Assembly: GCF_000428885.1 (NCBI RefSeq)
Contig: NZ_AUAU01000007.1
Coordinates: 62,001 to 126,000, forward strand
Direction: 5' to 3'
Origin: Geothrix fermentans DSM 14018
GTDB lineage: Bacteria > Acidobacteriota > Holophagae > Holophagales > Holophagaceae
DNA: 64,000 bases
The translations under genes and the position numbers were made by a program. The notes beneath the pieces are model-generated. The model saw only the letters and a list, made by a program, of their open reading frames with translations, searched no databases and was not told where the DNA came from. Every line of letters starts with the position of its first letter. The stretch's first letter is position 1. This document shows, one piece after another, positions 49,034 to 58,499 of this stretch.

Positions 49034-50431
49034 ATGGCCGAGCACTACCAGGTGGGCGACCATGCGCGCCCCCACACCACGCCGGGCGAGCGCATCAGCT
49101 ATCTGGCGGGTCCTGGCACCGTCTACGACCCAGCGGATTCCCGCTATTGGGACGAGGCCCTGCTGAAGGAGGAGGTGGAGCGGGCCTTCGAGATCTGCCA
49201 CGGCTGCCGCATGTGCTTCAAGTACTGCGATACCTTCCCGGGCCTCTTCGACCTGCTGGACCAGAAGTACCAGGGCGATGTCCGCGCCCTCACGAAGGCA
49301 GAGCGCGACGGCGTCATGGAGGACTGCTTCCAGTGCAAGCTCTGCGAGGTGCAGTGCCCCTACACGCCCAGGGAGGGCCACGCCTTCGCCCTGGACTTCC
49401 CCAGGCTCGTGCACCGCTACCAGGCCCAGCGCCGGAGGCGGGAGGGCGGCACGCTGCGGGACAAGCTCCTGGGCGACCCGGATCTCTCCGCCAAGCTGGC
49501 CCGGGCCTCCTTCGGCCTGGCCAACACCATGAACCGGGTGACGATCCACCGCTGGTTCATGGAGAAGGCCCTGGGCATCCACCGGGAGGCCCAACTGCCG
49601 GACTTCGCCTCCGCGACATTCGAAGCCTGGGCCGAGAAGAGCGGCCGCATCCAGGAGAAGCCCGGCGCCGAGGCCGTGCTCTTCCAGACCTGCATCGTGC
49701 AGAACAACGAGCCCCAGCTCGGCAAGGACACGCTGGAGGTGCTGGAGAAGAACGGCTGCCGGGCCGGCTGCGTGAAGGGGCTCCAGTGCTGCGGCATGCC
49801 CGCCTGGGAGCACGGCGATTTGGAGAGCCTCCGGAGGCAGGCCCACGCCAACCTCGACGCGCTCCTGCCCCACGTGGAGGCGGGATCGCTGGTGCTGGCC
49901 ATCAACCCCACCTGCGCCATGATGCTGCGCCAGGAGTACCCGGAGCTGCTGGAGGGGGAGGACCGGGAGCGGGCGAAGAAGCTCGCCGCCGCCGTGCGCG
50001 ACCCGGCGGAGTTCCTCTGGTCCATCCGGAACGAGCCTCGAGCCAACTGGACCTTCGAGTCCAGCCCCGGCCCCATCGCGTACCACGCGCCCTGCCACCT
50101 CCGGGCCCAGCGCATCGGCTTCAAGGGCCGCGACCTGCTCAAGAAGATCCCCGGCGTCTCCATCGTCTCGGTCATGGAGTGCTGCGGCCACGACGGCACC
50201 TACGCCATGCGCGCCGAGACCTACGAGGCCAGCCGGCGCGTGGGCCAGAAGGCCTTCACGGGCATGCAGGGCACCGAAGCGGCAGAGGTCTGGGCCACGG
50301 AGTGCCCCCTGGCGGGCATGCAGTTCGAGCACCACGCGGGCCGGCGGGCCCTGCATCCCATGACCATCCTGGCCCGCGCCTACCGGAAGGACGGGTTCCC
50401 GAAGGCCGTGGAGCCAAAGGCGGAGGGATGA
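49034..50431 (+). CDS. GlpC/GlcF-type iron-sulfur oxidoreductase
   Basis: 465 residues. Two [4Fe-4S] binding motifs: [12 protein letters not shown] and [12 protein letters not shown] (about 55-105). Two CCG domains: [13 protein letters not shown] with the earlier Cys, and HAPCHLRAQ with [12 protein letters not shown] (about 250-260 and 350-385). This is the layout of GlpC and GlcF electron-transfer subunits. Located between rubrerythrin and a DUF3501 gene, a three-gene set I recall from other genomes, so it may deliver electrons to rubrerythrin. 16-bp gap to rbr; overlap with the next gene. Confidence 0.88.
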   Translation: MAEHYQVGDHARPHTTPGERISYLAGPGTVYDPADSRYWDEALLKEEVERAFEICHGCRMCFKYCDTFPGLFDLLDQKYQGDVRALTKAERDGVMEDCFQCKLCEVQCPYTPREGHAFALDFPRLVHRYQAQRRRREGGTLRDKLLGDPDLSAKLARASFGLANTMNRVTIHRWFMEKALGIHREAQLPDFASATFEAWAEKSGRIQEKPGAEAVLFQTCIVQNNEPQLGKDTLEVLEKNGCRAGCVKGLQCCGMPAWEHGDLESLRRQAHANLDALLPHVEAGSLVLAINPTCAMMLRQEYPELLEGEDRERAKKLAAAVRDPAEFLWSIRNEPRANWTFESSPGPIAYHAPCHLRAQRIGFKGRDLLKKIPGVSIVSVMECCGHDGTYAMRAETYEASRRVGQKAFTGMQGTEAAEVWATECPLAGMQFEHHAGRRALHPMTILARAYRKDGFPKAVEPKAEG

Positions 50432-51000
50432 TGGTGCGGGTCGAACGGTCCGAGATCCTGGACTTCCTCACCTACGCCGACCGCCGCGACGCCATCCGGG
50501 CCTCCGCCATGGCCGCCAAGGACCTGCGGCGCGTCCACCTGGGCGAGCACCTCACCCTGCTCTTCGAGAACCGGGAGACGATCCGCTACCAGATCCAGGA
50601 GATGGTGCGCGCCGAGCAGATGGTGCGGGAGTCCGACATCCAGCACGAGCTGGACACCTACAACGCCGTGCTAGGCGGAGACGGGGAGCTGGGCTGCACC
50701 CTGCTCATCGAGATCACCGACGCCGCGCTCCGGCCCGTGCTCCTGCGTCGCTGGCGGGGCCTGCCGGGCCACCTGCGCCTGACCTTCACGGACGGCAGCC
50801 GGGCGACGGCCCGGTTCGACGACACCCAGATGGACGGGGAGCGCCTCTCCTCCGTGCAGTTCCTCCGCTTCCCCGTGGGCGACCGCGTCCCCGCGGGCCT
50901 GGTGGTGGACCTGCCGGAGCTCGCCGCCAGCACCCCGCTCAGCCCCGCCACCCGGCGAGCCCTGCTGGAGGACCTGGGCCGGCCCCCGGCGGAGGCATAA
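50431..51000 (+). CDS. DUF3501 family protein
   Basis: 189 residues, no membrane segment or signal. Landmarks: DFLTYADRRDAIR, VHLGEHLTLLFENRETIRYQIQEMVRAEQM, DIQHELDTYNAVLGGDGELGCTLLIEITD, SSVQFLRFPVGD. DUF3501 is a family of unknown function that accompanies rubrerythrin and Fe-S protein genes. ATG 50431 has GGAGGG upstream and overlaps the preceding stop; ATG 50428 in frame is an alternative. Third gene of the peroxide operon. Confidence 0.9.
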   Translation: MVRVERSEILDFLTYADRRDAIRASAMAAKDLRRVHLGEHLTLLFENRETIRYQIQEMVRAEQMVRESDIQHELDTYNAVLGGDGELGCTLLIEITDAALRPVLLRRWRGLPGHLRLTFTDGSRATARFDDTQMDGERLSSVQFLRFPVGDRVPAGLVVDLPELAASTPLSPATRRALLEDLGRPPAEA

Positions 51001-51001
51001 T
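50996..51001 (+). promoter_or_regulatory. -10 element of a probable leaderless transcript
   Basis: CATAAT at 50996-51001 overlaps the DUF3501 stop codon and ends 6 nt before the ATG at 51008. No Shine-Dalgarno fits between, so YceH mRNA may begin at or near its ATG. No convincing -35 is seen. Confidence 0.4.
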
Positions 51002-51007
51002 GCCCCC

Positions 51008-51640
51008 ATGCCCGACCTCGACCTCGCCCCCCTGGAGTGCCGCGTCCTCGGCTGCCTGCTGGAGAAGCAGCTCAGCACGCCGGACGTCTATCCCCTCTCG
51101 CTGAACGCCCTGGTGAACGCCTGCAACCAGTCCAGCAACCGGGAGCCCGTGCTGGCGGTGACGGAGGCGGAGGCCCAGGCGGCCGTGAACGCGCTCATCG
51201 CCCGGGGCCTGGCGGAGACCTGGCCGGGCCGCGTGCTGAAGATCGCCCACACGGCCAAGCCCACCTGGAACCTCTCGGTGCAGGAGGGGGCCCTGCTGGC
51301 GGAGCTGCTGCTGCGCGGTCCCCAGACGCCCGGTGAGCTGCGCACGAACACGAAGCGCATGTACGCCTTCCCCGACCTGGCGGAGCTCGAGGCCTGCCTG
51401 GCGGCCCTGATGGACGCAGAGCCCCCCCTGGCTGTGCGCCTGGCGCGGGCCCCGGGCGCCCGGGAGGCGCGCGTGGCGCACCTGCTGGCGGGCCCCGTGG
51501 CAGCCGAGGCGGCGCCTGTCCGCACCAGCCCGTCTGCGGCCCCGGGCCGGGTGGAGCAGTTGGAGGCCGAGGTCGCTTCGCTGCGCGAGGAGCTTGGGGC
51601 CCTGCGCCAGGCCTTCGAGGCCTTCAGGGCCCAGTTCTAG
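51008..51640 (+). CDS. yceH: YceH (DUF480) family protein
   Basis: 210 residues. DUF480 landmarks: LECRVLGCLLEKQLSTPDVYPLSLNALVNACNQSSNREPV (in parts), LAELLLRGPQTPGELRTNT, RMYAF. Two winged-helix-like domains are expected; the C-terminus has a coiled-coil-like stretch VEQLEAEVASLREELGALR (about 180-200). It may bind DNA, but no target is known. Confidence 0.92.
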   Translation: MPDLDLAPLECRVLGCLLEKQLSTPDVYPLSLNALVNACNQSSNREPVLAVTEAEAQAAVNALIARGLAETWPGRVLKIAHTAKPTWNLSVQEGALLAELLLRGPQTPGELRTNTKRMYAFPDLAELEACLAALMDAEPPLAVRLARAPGAREARVAHLLAGPVAAEAAPVRTSPSAAPGRVEQLEAEVASLREELGALRQAFEAFRAQF

Positions 51641-51651
51641 AGGTCACCGTC

Positions 51652-52107
51652 CTAAAGGTCGCCGTAGGCCACGTTCAGGGCCCGGAGGCCGGCCACCAGA
51701 TCGCCCCGGCGGGCGGGGTCCACCTGGAGCACCAGGTGGAAGGGCTGGGGGGCCAGGTCCTCGGCCGCATCCGCCAGCACCGCCATGAGCGTGGTCCCGT
51801 CCTCCGGCGGCGCGTCCTGCAGCAGCTGGTCCGCCTCCAGGATCAGGAAGGTGCCCCCCTCGGGCAGGTCCGAGAGACAGTCCCGCAGGCTGTCCCAGGT
51901 GCCGCCGAAGTGGGGCGGGAACTGGGCCGCGGCGGCCCACTCATCCAGGAGCCCCGCCCGGGTGCGCATGCGGTCGCCCCGCAGCCAGCGGAGCAGGCGG
52001 CCCGGCGCCACAGGCGCGGCGTCCACCAGGGCCGAGGCCGAGCCGGACCACACGTGCACCCGTGGCCGCCGGGTCGAGGCCAGGAAGGACCAGTCCACGC
52101 TGCCCAT
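51652..52107 (-). CDS. barstar family ribonuclease inhibitor
   Basis: 151 residues. Residues about 60-150 match barstar: DEWAAAAQFPPHFGGTWDSL followed by RDCLSDL, where WDSLRD carries the two acidic residues that plug the barnase active site in classical barstar. The N-terminal 55 residues are extra. ATG 52107 shares its A with the TGA of the barnase-like gene and has GAGG upstream, so inhibitor and nuclease are translationally coupled. Confidence 0.88.
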   Translation of the reverse strand: MGSVDWSFLASTRRPRVHVWSGSASALVDAAPVAPGRLLRWLRGDRMRTRAGLLDEWAAAAQFPPHFGGTWDSLRDCLSDLPEGGTFLILEADQLLQDAPPEDGTTLMAVLADAAEDLAPQPFHLVLQVDPARRGDLVAGLRALNVAYGDL

Positions 52108-52529
52108 CACTTCACCTCGGCGAAGGTACGGTAGTGGTCCGCGGTGTACCAGGCGCGTCCGTCGCTGCCCGTCACCAGCCGCTCAGCGCCGCGGTTGCGG
52201 CCCTCAGCCTTGGGATACACATCCCACTCTCGGTACTCGATGCGCTTGCGGCGGGCGTCGTAGCGCGGCAGTTCGCCTTCGTAGTTGCCGAAGACGCGGC
52301 CGCCCACGTAGCCCGGAGGGGCATAGCCGTGCTGGCGGATGTAGGCGAGGGTCTCGCGGGCCGCCGGAGGCACCGGATCGCTGGGCGCGGCCCGCCGCAC
52401 CTGGGCCGCCGGAGTCTGGGCCTGGGGCGGGGGCGGCGCCTCGGGACCGCAGGCCGTCGGCATCAGCAGGGCGGCCAGGGCCACCAGGCCACAGGCCAGG
52501 TGCGCGAGGATCCTCCGCCAGCGGGTCAT
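52107..52529 (-). CDS. barnase-type ribonuclease with lipoprotein signal
   Basis: 140 residues. Signal peptide with Cys in [10 protein letters not shown]. The guanyl-specific RNase core is clear: [23 protein letters not shown] (Glu of READ), [10 protein letters not shown] (Arg), [12 protein letters not shown] (His). All three catalytic residues appear present. Classical barnase is secreted; this one looks tethered to the envelope. TACACT on the minus strand (complement of 52555-52560) is its -10. Coupled to the barstar gene downstream. Confidence 0.88.
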   Translation of the reverse strand: MTRWRRILAHLACGLVALAALLMPTACGPEAPPPPQAQTPAAQVRRAAPSDPVPPAARETLAYIRQHGYAPPGYVGGRVFGNYEGELPRYDARRKRIEYREWDVYPKAEGRNRGAERLVTGSDGRAWYTADHYRTFAEVK

Positions 52530-52554
52530 GGGGTCTCCTGGGAAGCGGGGAACC

Positions 52555-52560
52555 AGTGTA
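52555..52560 (-). promoter_or_regulatory. -10-like element for the barnase-barstar pair
   Basis: TACACT on the minus strand lies 26 bp before the barnase-like ATG, just past the MFS stop, the same -10 form found at other genes here. GGAG follows before the ATG. No -35 is clear. Confidence 0.4.
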
Positions 52561-52563
52561 CTG

Positions 52564-53859
52564 CTACCCGGGCTGGTTCGCCGTGGTGATGGTCTCCAGG
52601 CCGTGGGCCTTGGGCCCAGTCTCCGCGCGGCGCAGCAGGTAGGCGAAGAGGAAGCCGAAGAAGCCCAGGCTGCTGAAGATCCACATGCCCAGCCGGTAGC
52701 CCGCGGGGTTGGCGGCGCCGGCGGCGGCGTGGTCGTTGGCCCAGCCGATGAGGAAGTTGAAGCCCGCCAGGCCCACGTTCTGGATCAGCGTCATGAGGCC
52801 GTAGGCCGTGCCCAGCTTCTCCTCGGGCACCAGGTAGGCCACGGAGGGCCACATCACTGCCGGGATGAGGCTGAAGGCGATGCCCATCATAGCCATGGGC
52901 ACGAAGAGGCTCACGCGGGTGTAGGCCATGAGCAGGTAGACAGGGATGAGCAGCAGGCTCCCCACCATCATGAACAGGGCCCGCTTGCCCACGCGGTCCA
53001 CCATCAGGCCGAAGAGGGGCGTGCCGATCATGGCGAAGAGGGTGAGCATGGAGGAGAGGAAGCCGCCGGTCTCGCGGCTCACGCCGTGGGCGTCCTGGAA
53101 GAACTTCACGGCGAAGGTCTGGAAGGGGAAGATGCCGCTGTAGAAGGTGATGCACAGGGCCACCACGAACCAGTAGGTGGGGCTGAACTTCAGGAGGTCG
53201 CCCCAGACCACCTTGTCCGTGCCGCCCTGGCCACCCAGGGCGTACTTCCGGGCCGCGCCGTTCTCCATGAGCCAGTAGATGCCCGCGGCGATCACGCACA
53301 CGGCGCCGAAGACCGCGGCGATGAGCAGTGGCGTGCGCCAGGAGCCAAAGGCCCAGCGGGCCCAGGTGGGACTGTTGAGGGCCGCGAAGGAGCCCAGCCG
53401 CGCGATGAGCAGGTTGATGCCGAAGGCGAAGCTCAGCTCCTTGCCCCGGAACCACTGGGCGATGGCCGCGGTGACGGCCACGATGAGGCTCTCCGCCCCG
53501 AGGCCGAAGACCAGGCGGCCCGAGGCCATGACCCACAGCTTCGGGCTGAGGGCCGTGAGCAGGGCCCCCAGGAAGCAGAGGATCCCGAAGAGGAAGGTGG
53601 CCTTCTTCACCCCGATTCGGTCGATGAGGATGCCGCCGATGAGGACCATCACGATGTTGGGCACGCTGTAGATGCCCTGGAGCAGGCCGATGTTTGCGTC
53701 GGAGAAGCCCAGCTGCTTCTGGAGCACGTCCGCCAGGGGGCTGATGGCGTCGTAGACGTAGTAGTTGCCGAACATGGCCAAGCTGATCACCACCAGCACC
53801 AGCCAGCGGAAGGCTGCGGGCGGGGGCGGAAGGGTGCGGAGGGTGGATTCGGAGGTCAT
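52564..53859 (-). CDS. MFS transporter
   Basis: 431 residues, twelve predicted helices. MFS motif A is seen as [15 protein letters not shown] after TM2 and [13 protein letters not shown] after TM8. The N-terminal half has [14 protein letters not shown]. Similar to the anion:cation symporter/nitrate-nitrite or hexose-phosphate groups but not assignable by eye. ATG 53859 has no strong RBS. On the same strand as barnase but with a separate -10 for the latter. Confidence 0.88.
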   Translation of the reverse strand: MTSESTLRTLPPPPAAFRWLVLVVISLAMFGNYYVYDAISPLADVLQKQLGFSDANIGLLQGIYSVPNIVMVLIGGILIDRIGVKKATFLFGILCFLGALLTALSPKLWVMASGRLVFGLGAESLIVAVTAAIAQWFRGKELSFAFGINLLIARLGSFAALNSPTWARWAFGSWRTPLLIAAVFGAVCVIAAGIYWLMENGAARKYALGGQGGTDKVVWGDLLKFSPTYWFVVALCITFYSGIFPFQTFAVKFFQDAHGVSRETGGFLSSMLTLFAMIGTPLFGLMVDRVGKRALFMMVGSLLLIPVYLLMAYTRVSLFVPMAMMGIAFSLIPAVMWPSVAYLVPEEKLGTAYGLMTLIQNVGLAGFNFLIGWANDHAAAGAANPAGYRLGMWIFSSLGFFGFLFAYLLRRAETGPKAHGLETITTANQPG

Positions 53860-54048
53860 GCGGCTCCCGGGGCGTTTCCCCGATGGTGACAGGGGCCCGT
53901 GGGAACCTGTAAATAGAACTGATTCTCAAAAAAATTCATATCTCTTAACAGGCTGACTTTGCCTTCTGCCGCCTAGGATTCATCCACGCACCTCAGTCCT
54001 TGTCATCCCCATCCACCCATCTGGAGCTCAGGCTCCCTGGAGGTCACC
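53860..54048. other. 189-bp AT-richer gap between MFS and M4 protease genes
   Basis: The stretch 53908-53955 is AT-rich for this genome and is probably the promoter zone for one or both divergent genes. A weak inverted repeat AGAACT/GATTCT lies at 53915-53926. Near the protease start GGAGC (54021-54025) and GCTCC (54030-54034) can pair, just before GGAGG and the ATG. No gene is seen. Confidence 0.35.
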
Positions 54049-55713
54049 ATGCCGTCCCGCCTCTCCCTTCGCCTCGCCGCCGCCGCGCTCCTGGTGGTGC
54101 CGGCCTTCGCCGCCCGCCCCGCGGACTCCCCCCTCGCCGACGAGGCCCGCCGCCATCTGGACGCCCGCGTCTTCCAGCTGGGCCTGGACCGGAACGCCGG
54201 CTTCGCCACCAAGAACGTCTTCGAGGAGGCCACCGGCGAGGCCCATGTCCGCATGAACCAGTTCTACAAGGGTGTGCGCGTGTTCGAAGGCGAGGCCATC
54301 GTGCACATGAAGGGCAGCGCCGTCACCGGCCGCACGGACGCGCTGGTCCGCGGCCTCAACCTGAACGTGACCCCCACCCTGGGCGGCGCCGAGGCCCTGG
54401 CCGTGGCCCACCAGTCCCTGGCCCCCAAGGGCGCCTACGCCCACACCCCCACCTCCGAGCTCGTCGTGGTGAACGTGGGCCACCCCACCCTGGCCTACCA
54501 CATCCACACGGAGCTGGAGAACGGCGCCGATGAGACCCGCCACACCGACTTCCTCGTGGACGCCCACAGCGGCGCCATCCTGGAGCAGTGGAGCACCCTC
54601 CACACCGTGAGCGGCACCGGCAACTCCCAGTATTCCGGCACCGTCACCATCAACACCACGGCCAACGGCGCCACCTACGACCTGCGCGACACGGTCCGCG
54701 GCATGAACTTCGCGACCTACAACCTCAACCACGCCACCACCGGCACCGGCACCCTCTACAACGACGCCGACAACACCTGGGGCGACGGCGCCAACTACAT
54801 CGCCGGCGGCAGCACCATCAACGCCAACGGCCAGACCGCGGCCGTGGACGCCCACTATGGCGTGGGCCTCACCTACGACTTCTACAAGAACATCTTCGGT
54901 CGCAACGGCATCGACGGGATCGGCACCGCCACCTACAGCCGCGTGCACTACAGCAGCGCCTACGACAACGCCTTCTGGTCCGACAGCTGCTTCTGCATGA
55001 CCTACGGTGACGGCTCCTCCTTCAAGTCCCTCGAGTCCATCGACGTGGCCGGCCACGAGATGAGCCACGGCGTCTGCGCCCGCACCGCCAACCTGACCTA
55101 CCGCGGCGAGTCCGGCGGCCTGAACGAGGCCAACTCGGACATCTTCGGCACCATGGTCGAGTTCATGGCCCACGGCGGCGGCACCACCACCGTCCCCAAC
55201 TACACCAACATCGCCTCCACCATCAACGTCTACTGGACGGGCACCACCACCCCCACGCCCTCCACGAACAAGTCCATCCCCGCCGCCAACTACTACATCG
55301 GCGAGCAGCTGGCCACCGCCAGCTACTACCGGCCCCTGCGCTTCATGCACAAGCCCAGCCTGGACGGCAAGAGCCCCGATGCCTGGTCCAAGACTCTCGG
55401 CCGCCTCGACGTCCACTACAGCTCCGGCGTGGCCAACCACTTCTTCTTCCTCCTCTCCCACGGCAGCCAGATCGACAGCTTCTCCGACGGCATCCAGTCC
55501 CCCATGGCCAACGGCGTCACCAGCATCGCCGGCCTGGGTAACGACAAGGCCGCCCGCATCTGGTATCGCGCGCTGACGGTCTACATGACCAGCAGCACCA
55601 ACTACGCCGCCGCCCGCACCGCCACCCTGAGCGCCGCCGCGGACCTCTACGGCGCCGGCTCCGTGGAGTACAACACCGTCAACACCGCCTGGAAGGCCGT
55701 GAACGTCCTCTAG
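54049..55713 (+). CDS. M4 family (thermolysin-like) zinc metalloprotease
   Basis: 554 residues. Signal peptide (about 1-22), propeptide with FTP-like and PepSY-like parts (about 30-175: RMNQFYKGVRVFEGEAIVHM, AYHIHTE, FLVDAHSGAIL), then the catalytic domain. Zinc site: HEMSH at 336-340 and Glu360 in NEANSD, 20 residues after the second His as in thermolysin. The C-terminal HYSSGVANHFFFLLSHG has the catalytic His. Secreted and self-processing by family knowledge. GGAGG precedes ATG 54049. Confidence 0.95.
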   Translation: MPSRLSLRLAAAALLVVPAFAARPADSPLADEARRHLDARVFQLGLDRNAGFATKNVFEEATGEAHVRMNQFYKGVRVFEGEAIVHMKGSAVTGRTDALVRGLNLNVTPTLGGAEALAVAHQSLAPKGAYAHTPTSELVVVNVGHPTLAYHIHTELENGADETRHTDFLVDAHSGAILEQWSTLHTVSGTGNSQYSGTVTINTTANGATYDLRDTVRGMNFATYNLNHATTGTGTLYNDADNTWGDGANYIAGGSTINANGQTAAVDAHYGVGLTYDFYKNIFGRNGIDGIGTATYSRVHYSSAYDNAFWSDSCFCMTYGDGSSFKSLESIDVAGHEMSHGVCARTANLTYRGESGGLNEANSDIFGTMVEFMAHGGGTTTVPNYTNIASTINVYWTGTTTPTPSTNKSIPAANYYIGEQLATASYYRPLRFMHKPSLDGKSPDAWSKTLGRLDVHYSSGVANHFFFLLSHGSQIDSFSDGIQSPMANGVTSIAGLGNDKAARIWYRALTVYMTSSTNYAAARTATLSAAADLYGAGSVEYNTVNTAWKAVNVL

Positions 55714-55730
55714 GACCTTCTCCCCGCCCA

Positions 55731-55757
55731 CAGCGCCCCGGCCCCGCCGGGGCGCTG
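55731..55757 (+). terminator. 12-bp GC hairpin after the M4 protease gene
   Basis: Positions 55731-55742 (CAGCGCCCCGGC) pair perfectly with 55746-55757 around a 3-nt loop, 17 bp after the stop codon. A short T-containing stretch (TCCGTTC) follows. It is a likely transcription terminator of the protease gene. Confidence 0.75.
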
Positions 55758-55820
55758 TCCGTTCAGGGGACTTCCCCTCAGGCCGCTTCCCCGGGGAAGC
55801 CCCCTGCCCGATAGTGGTGC

Positions 55821-56543
55821 ATGATGACCGCCTCCACCCGGCGCACCTGCCCCAGCTGCCAGACCCGCCTCTCCCCCCTCGCGGCGGAGTGCCCGGAGTG
55901 CGGCCTGGCCCTGGCCCCGCCGCGGCAGGGGCGGCCCATGCTCTTCCAGGCCTCGGCCCTGGCCCATGTCGCCATGGAAGCGCCTCCCCGGGCCCTGACG
56001 GCCCCGGCCCTGGGGCGGGTGGCGGCGGTGGCCGTGGACGTGGCCCCGGAGGAGCTGGCGCGCCCCGGCGCCCTCCCCCCACCTCCGCCTGAACCCGCCC
56101 CTTCCCCCGTCGCCCTCGGGTTCCAGGGACCGGTCTCCAGCTTCTGGCCCCTGGTGAAGGTGGAGGCCTCGGAAGCCCTCCTCCTCGTGCTTGTGCAGAC
56201 CCTGGCGCTGTCCCTGCCCGCCTGGGCCCTGGGCGTGTCTCCCGTCCGCCTCCTGACGGGCGCCTGGCTCCTGGTGGTGCCCTACCTCCTGGCCGTGTCC
56301 TGGGTCCTCTTCATGGCCCCCATGGTGCTCACGGGCCAGTCCCCCCTCATGGCCTCCTTCGGCGTGACCCTGCCGGAGAACAGCCCGGAGCGCCGGATCA
56401 CCTTCTCCCTCGTCCACATGCTGTCCGTGCTCTGCTTCCCCCTCAGCTTCCTCTGCATGGTGCTGGACCCCCGGCACCGGACCCTGGGGGAGCTGCTCAG
56501 CGGGCTGGAGCTGCTGGCCCGGCCCACGGGCCGGATGCGCTGA
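55821..56543 (+). CDS. zinc-ribbon membrane protein, RDD-like
   Basis: 240 residues. The N-terminus is a zinc ribbon (CPSCQTRLSPLAAECPECG). After a Pro/Ala-rich linker (about 30-100) come three hydrophobic segments (ALLLVLVQTLALSLPAWALG, WLLVVPYLLAVSWVLFMAPM, MLSVLCFPLSFLCMVL) ending in DPRHRTLGELLSGL, which is typical of RDD-type proteins. ATG at 55821 and 55824 are both possible. Function unknown. Confidence 0.75.
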   Translation: MMTASTRRTCPSCQTRLSPLAAECPECGLALAPPRQGRPMLFQASALAHVAMEAPPRALTAPALGRVAAVAVDVAPEELARPGALPPPPPEPAPSPVALGFQGPVSSFWPLVKVEASEALLLVLVQTLALSLPAWALGVSPVRLLTGAWLLVVPYLLAVSWVLFMAPMVLTGQSPLMASFGVTLPENSPERRITFSLVHMLSVLCFPLSFLCMVLDPRHRTLGELLSGLELLARPTGRMR

Positions 56544-56546
56544 GCC

Positions 56547-58478
56547 CTATTCGGGCAGGTGCATGGGCACGGAGGTGACGATCACGTCCTCCTTCAGCAG
56601 CAGGGCCGCCTTGATGCGCAGGGCGCTCTGGTTGTGCAGGAACTGCTGCCACCACTTGTGGGTGATGAACTCCGGCAGGATGACCGTGATGGCCAGCTCC
56701 GGCTCGGCGCGGTGGAGCCGTTCCACCTCCTCGATGATGGGTTCCACGATCTTGCGGTAGGGACTGGGCAGGCAGCGCAGGGGGATGCCCATGCCGTAGA
56801 TGGTCCAGTCGGCGCGCAGCTTCTCGATGGCGGGGCTCTCCCGGGCGCCGTCGGAGCCCAGGTCCACGGTCAAGGCCTCCACCCGGTCCCCCGCGATGAG
56901 ACGCCCATAGAGCAGGGCCTGCACCACCCCCCGGTGGATCCCGTTCACCAGCACCAGGGCGTGGTGCTTCGTGGGGAGGAAGGCGTCCGTGCGGCTCGCC
57001 GCCAGCTTGCCCTTCACACCCACGTAGTGGCGCCGGATGCTGAAGTGGACCACCACCAGCAGGGGCACCAGCAGGATCACGATCCAGGCCCCGTGGATGA
57101 ATTTGGTGATGGCGATGTCCAGCAGCACCACGCAGGCGGTGACGGCCCCCAGGCCGTTGATCGCCGCCTTCAAGTGCCAGTGCGGCCCCCGGACCTTCCG
57201 CCAGTGCATCACCATGCCCGTCTGGCTGATGGTGAAGCCCATGAACACGCCAGCGGCGTAGAGGGGCAGCAGCACGTCCGTGTTGGCGTGGAAGGTCCAG
57301 ACCAGGAGCCCCGAGAAGAAGAAGAGGATGAGGATGCCGTTGGAGAACACCAGGCGGTCCCCCTGGCTGGCGAACTGGCGGGGGAGGAAGCCGTCCCGGG
57401 CCTGGAGGGCCGCCAGCCGGGGGAAGTCCGCGAAGGCGGTGTTCGCCGCCACCACCAGGATGGCGAAGGTGAAGCCCTGGGCCACGTAGTAGATCAGCTT
57501 GGGCAGGCCATGGCTGACGTCGCCGAGGATGGCCTTGTTCAGCTTGGAGAGCAGCGTCTCCGCCACCACGGAGGGATCCGCGCTGTGCTGGTAGGTCACG
57601 CCGAGGCGGTGGGCCAGGAGGGTGATGCCCAGGAACATGACCGCCAGGAGCCCCACCATCCAGAGCATGGTCTTGGCGGCGTTGGGTCCGGCGGGATCGC
57701 GGAAGGCCGTGGTGCCGTTGCTGATGGCCTCCACGCCCGTCAGGGCCGTGCAGCCGGCGCTGTAGGCCCGCATGAACACCCACACCATGGTGAGGCCCGC
57801 CAGGTGCGAACCCTGCTGGGCGGCCTGCTGCACCTGTGCCGGCGAGGGCCCGCCCTGGAGGAGGAGCCGCAGCGTCCCATAGGCCAGCAGCAGGAGGATG
57901 CTGAGGACGAACCCGTAGGTGGGGATGGCGAACAGCGCGCCGCTCTCCTTGACGCCCCGCAGGTTCATGAGGGCGATGAAGCCGATGGCCAGCAGGGTCA
58001 GGAGGACGTTGTGGCCCTGGAGGGCCGGCAGGGCCGCCGTAATGGCCGCCACGCCCGACGAGACGGACACCGCCACCGTCAGGATGTAGTCGAGCAGCAG
58101 GGAGGCCCCCGCGGTCAGGGCGGCGAGATCTCCGAGGTTCTCCATGGCCACGATGTAGGCGCCCCCGCCGCCCGGGTAGGCGAGGATGGTCTGCCGGTAG
58201 CTCACGGCCAGGATGGCCAGCAGGGCCACGATGCCCAGGGCCACGGGGATGGACCAGCCGAACATGGCGTAGCCCGCCACGCCGGCCAGGGCCCCGGCGC
58301 CGAGGGCCTGGCCCATGGTACTGGACAGAGAGGCCATGATCTCCTGGGTGGCGTAGGCCACGGAGGAGAGCGCGTCGGAGCTGAAGACAGCCAGGGCGAC
58401 GGGGTTGCTGATCTTGGTGTGCTGGGTCTCTTCGCTGGACAGCCGGCGCCCCAGCAGGATCCGCCTCAAGCTCTGCAT
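56547..58478 (-). CDS. APC family permease with large C-terminal soluble domain (copy 1)
   Basis: 643 residues. About 12 helices over residues 30-450 with ISNPVALAVFSSDALSSVAY, YPGGGGAYIVAMENLG, NLRGVKESGALFAIPTYGFV, GVEAISNGTTAF; then a cytosolic domain (about 490-640) with HHALVLVNGIHRGVVQALLY and ITVILPEFITHKWWQQFLHNQ. The family is APC (amino acid/polyamine type); substrate unknown. It is a tandem duplicate of the next gene, 21 bp away. Confidence 0.88.
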   Translation of the reverse strand: MQSLRRILLGRRLSSEETQHTKISNPVALAVFSSDALSSVAYATQEIMASLSSTMGQALGAGALAGVAGYAMFGWSIPVALGIVALLAILAVSYRQTILAYPGGGGAYIVAMENLGDLAALTAGASLLLDYILTVAVSVSSGVAAITAALPALQGHNVLLTLLAIGFIALMNLRGVKESGALFAIPTYGFVLSILLLLAYGTLRLLLQGGPSPAQVQQAAQQGSHLAGLTMVWVFMRAYSAGCTALTGVEAISNGTTAFRDPAGPNAAKTMLWMVGLLAVMFLGITLLAHRLGVTYQHSADPSVVAETLLSKLNKAILGDVSHGLPKLIYYVAQGFTFAILVVAANTAFADFPRLAALQARDGFLPRQFASQGDRLVFSNGILILFFFSGLLVWTFHANTDVLLPLYAAGVFMGFTISQTGMVMHWRKVRGPHWHLKAAINGLGAVTACVVLLDIAITKFIHGAWIVILLVPLLVVVHFSIRRHYVGVKGKLAASRTDAFLPTKHHALVLVNGIHRGVVQALLYGRLIAGDRVEALTVDLGSDGARESPAIEKLRADWTIYGMGIPLRCLPSPYRKIVEPIIEEVERLHRAEPELAITVILPEFITHKWWQQFLHNQSALRIKAALLLKEDVIVTSVPMHLPE

Positions 58479-58499
58479 CCGTGTCTCCCGGACAGCACG

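Noticed and set aside
53915-53926. Fur-box-like inverted repeat AGAACT/GATTCT before the MFS gene
   Set aside because: Only a few base pairs match the Fur pattern and the symmetry is weak; no iron-related gene is nearby.
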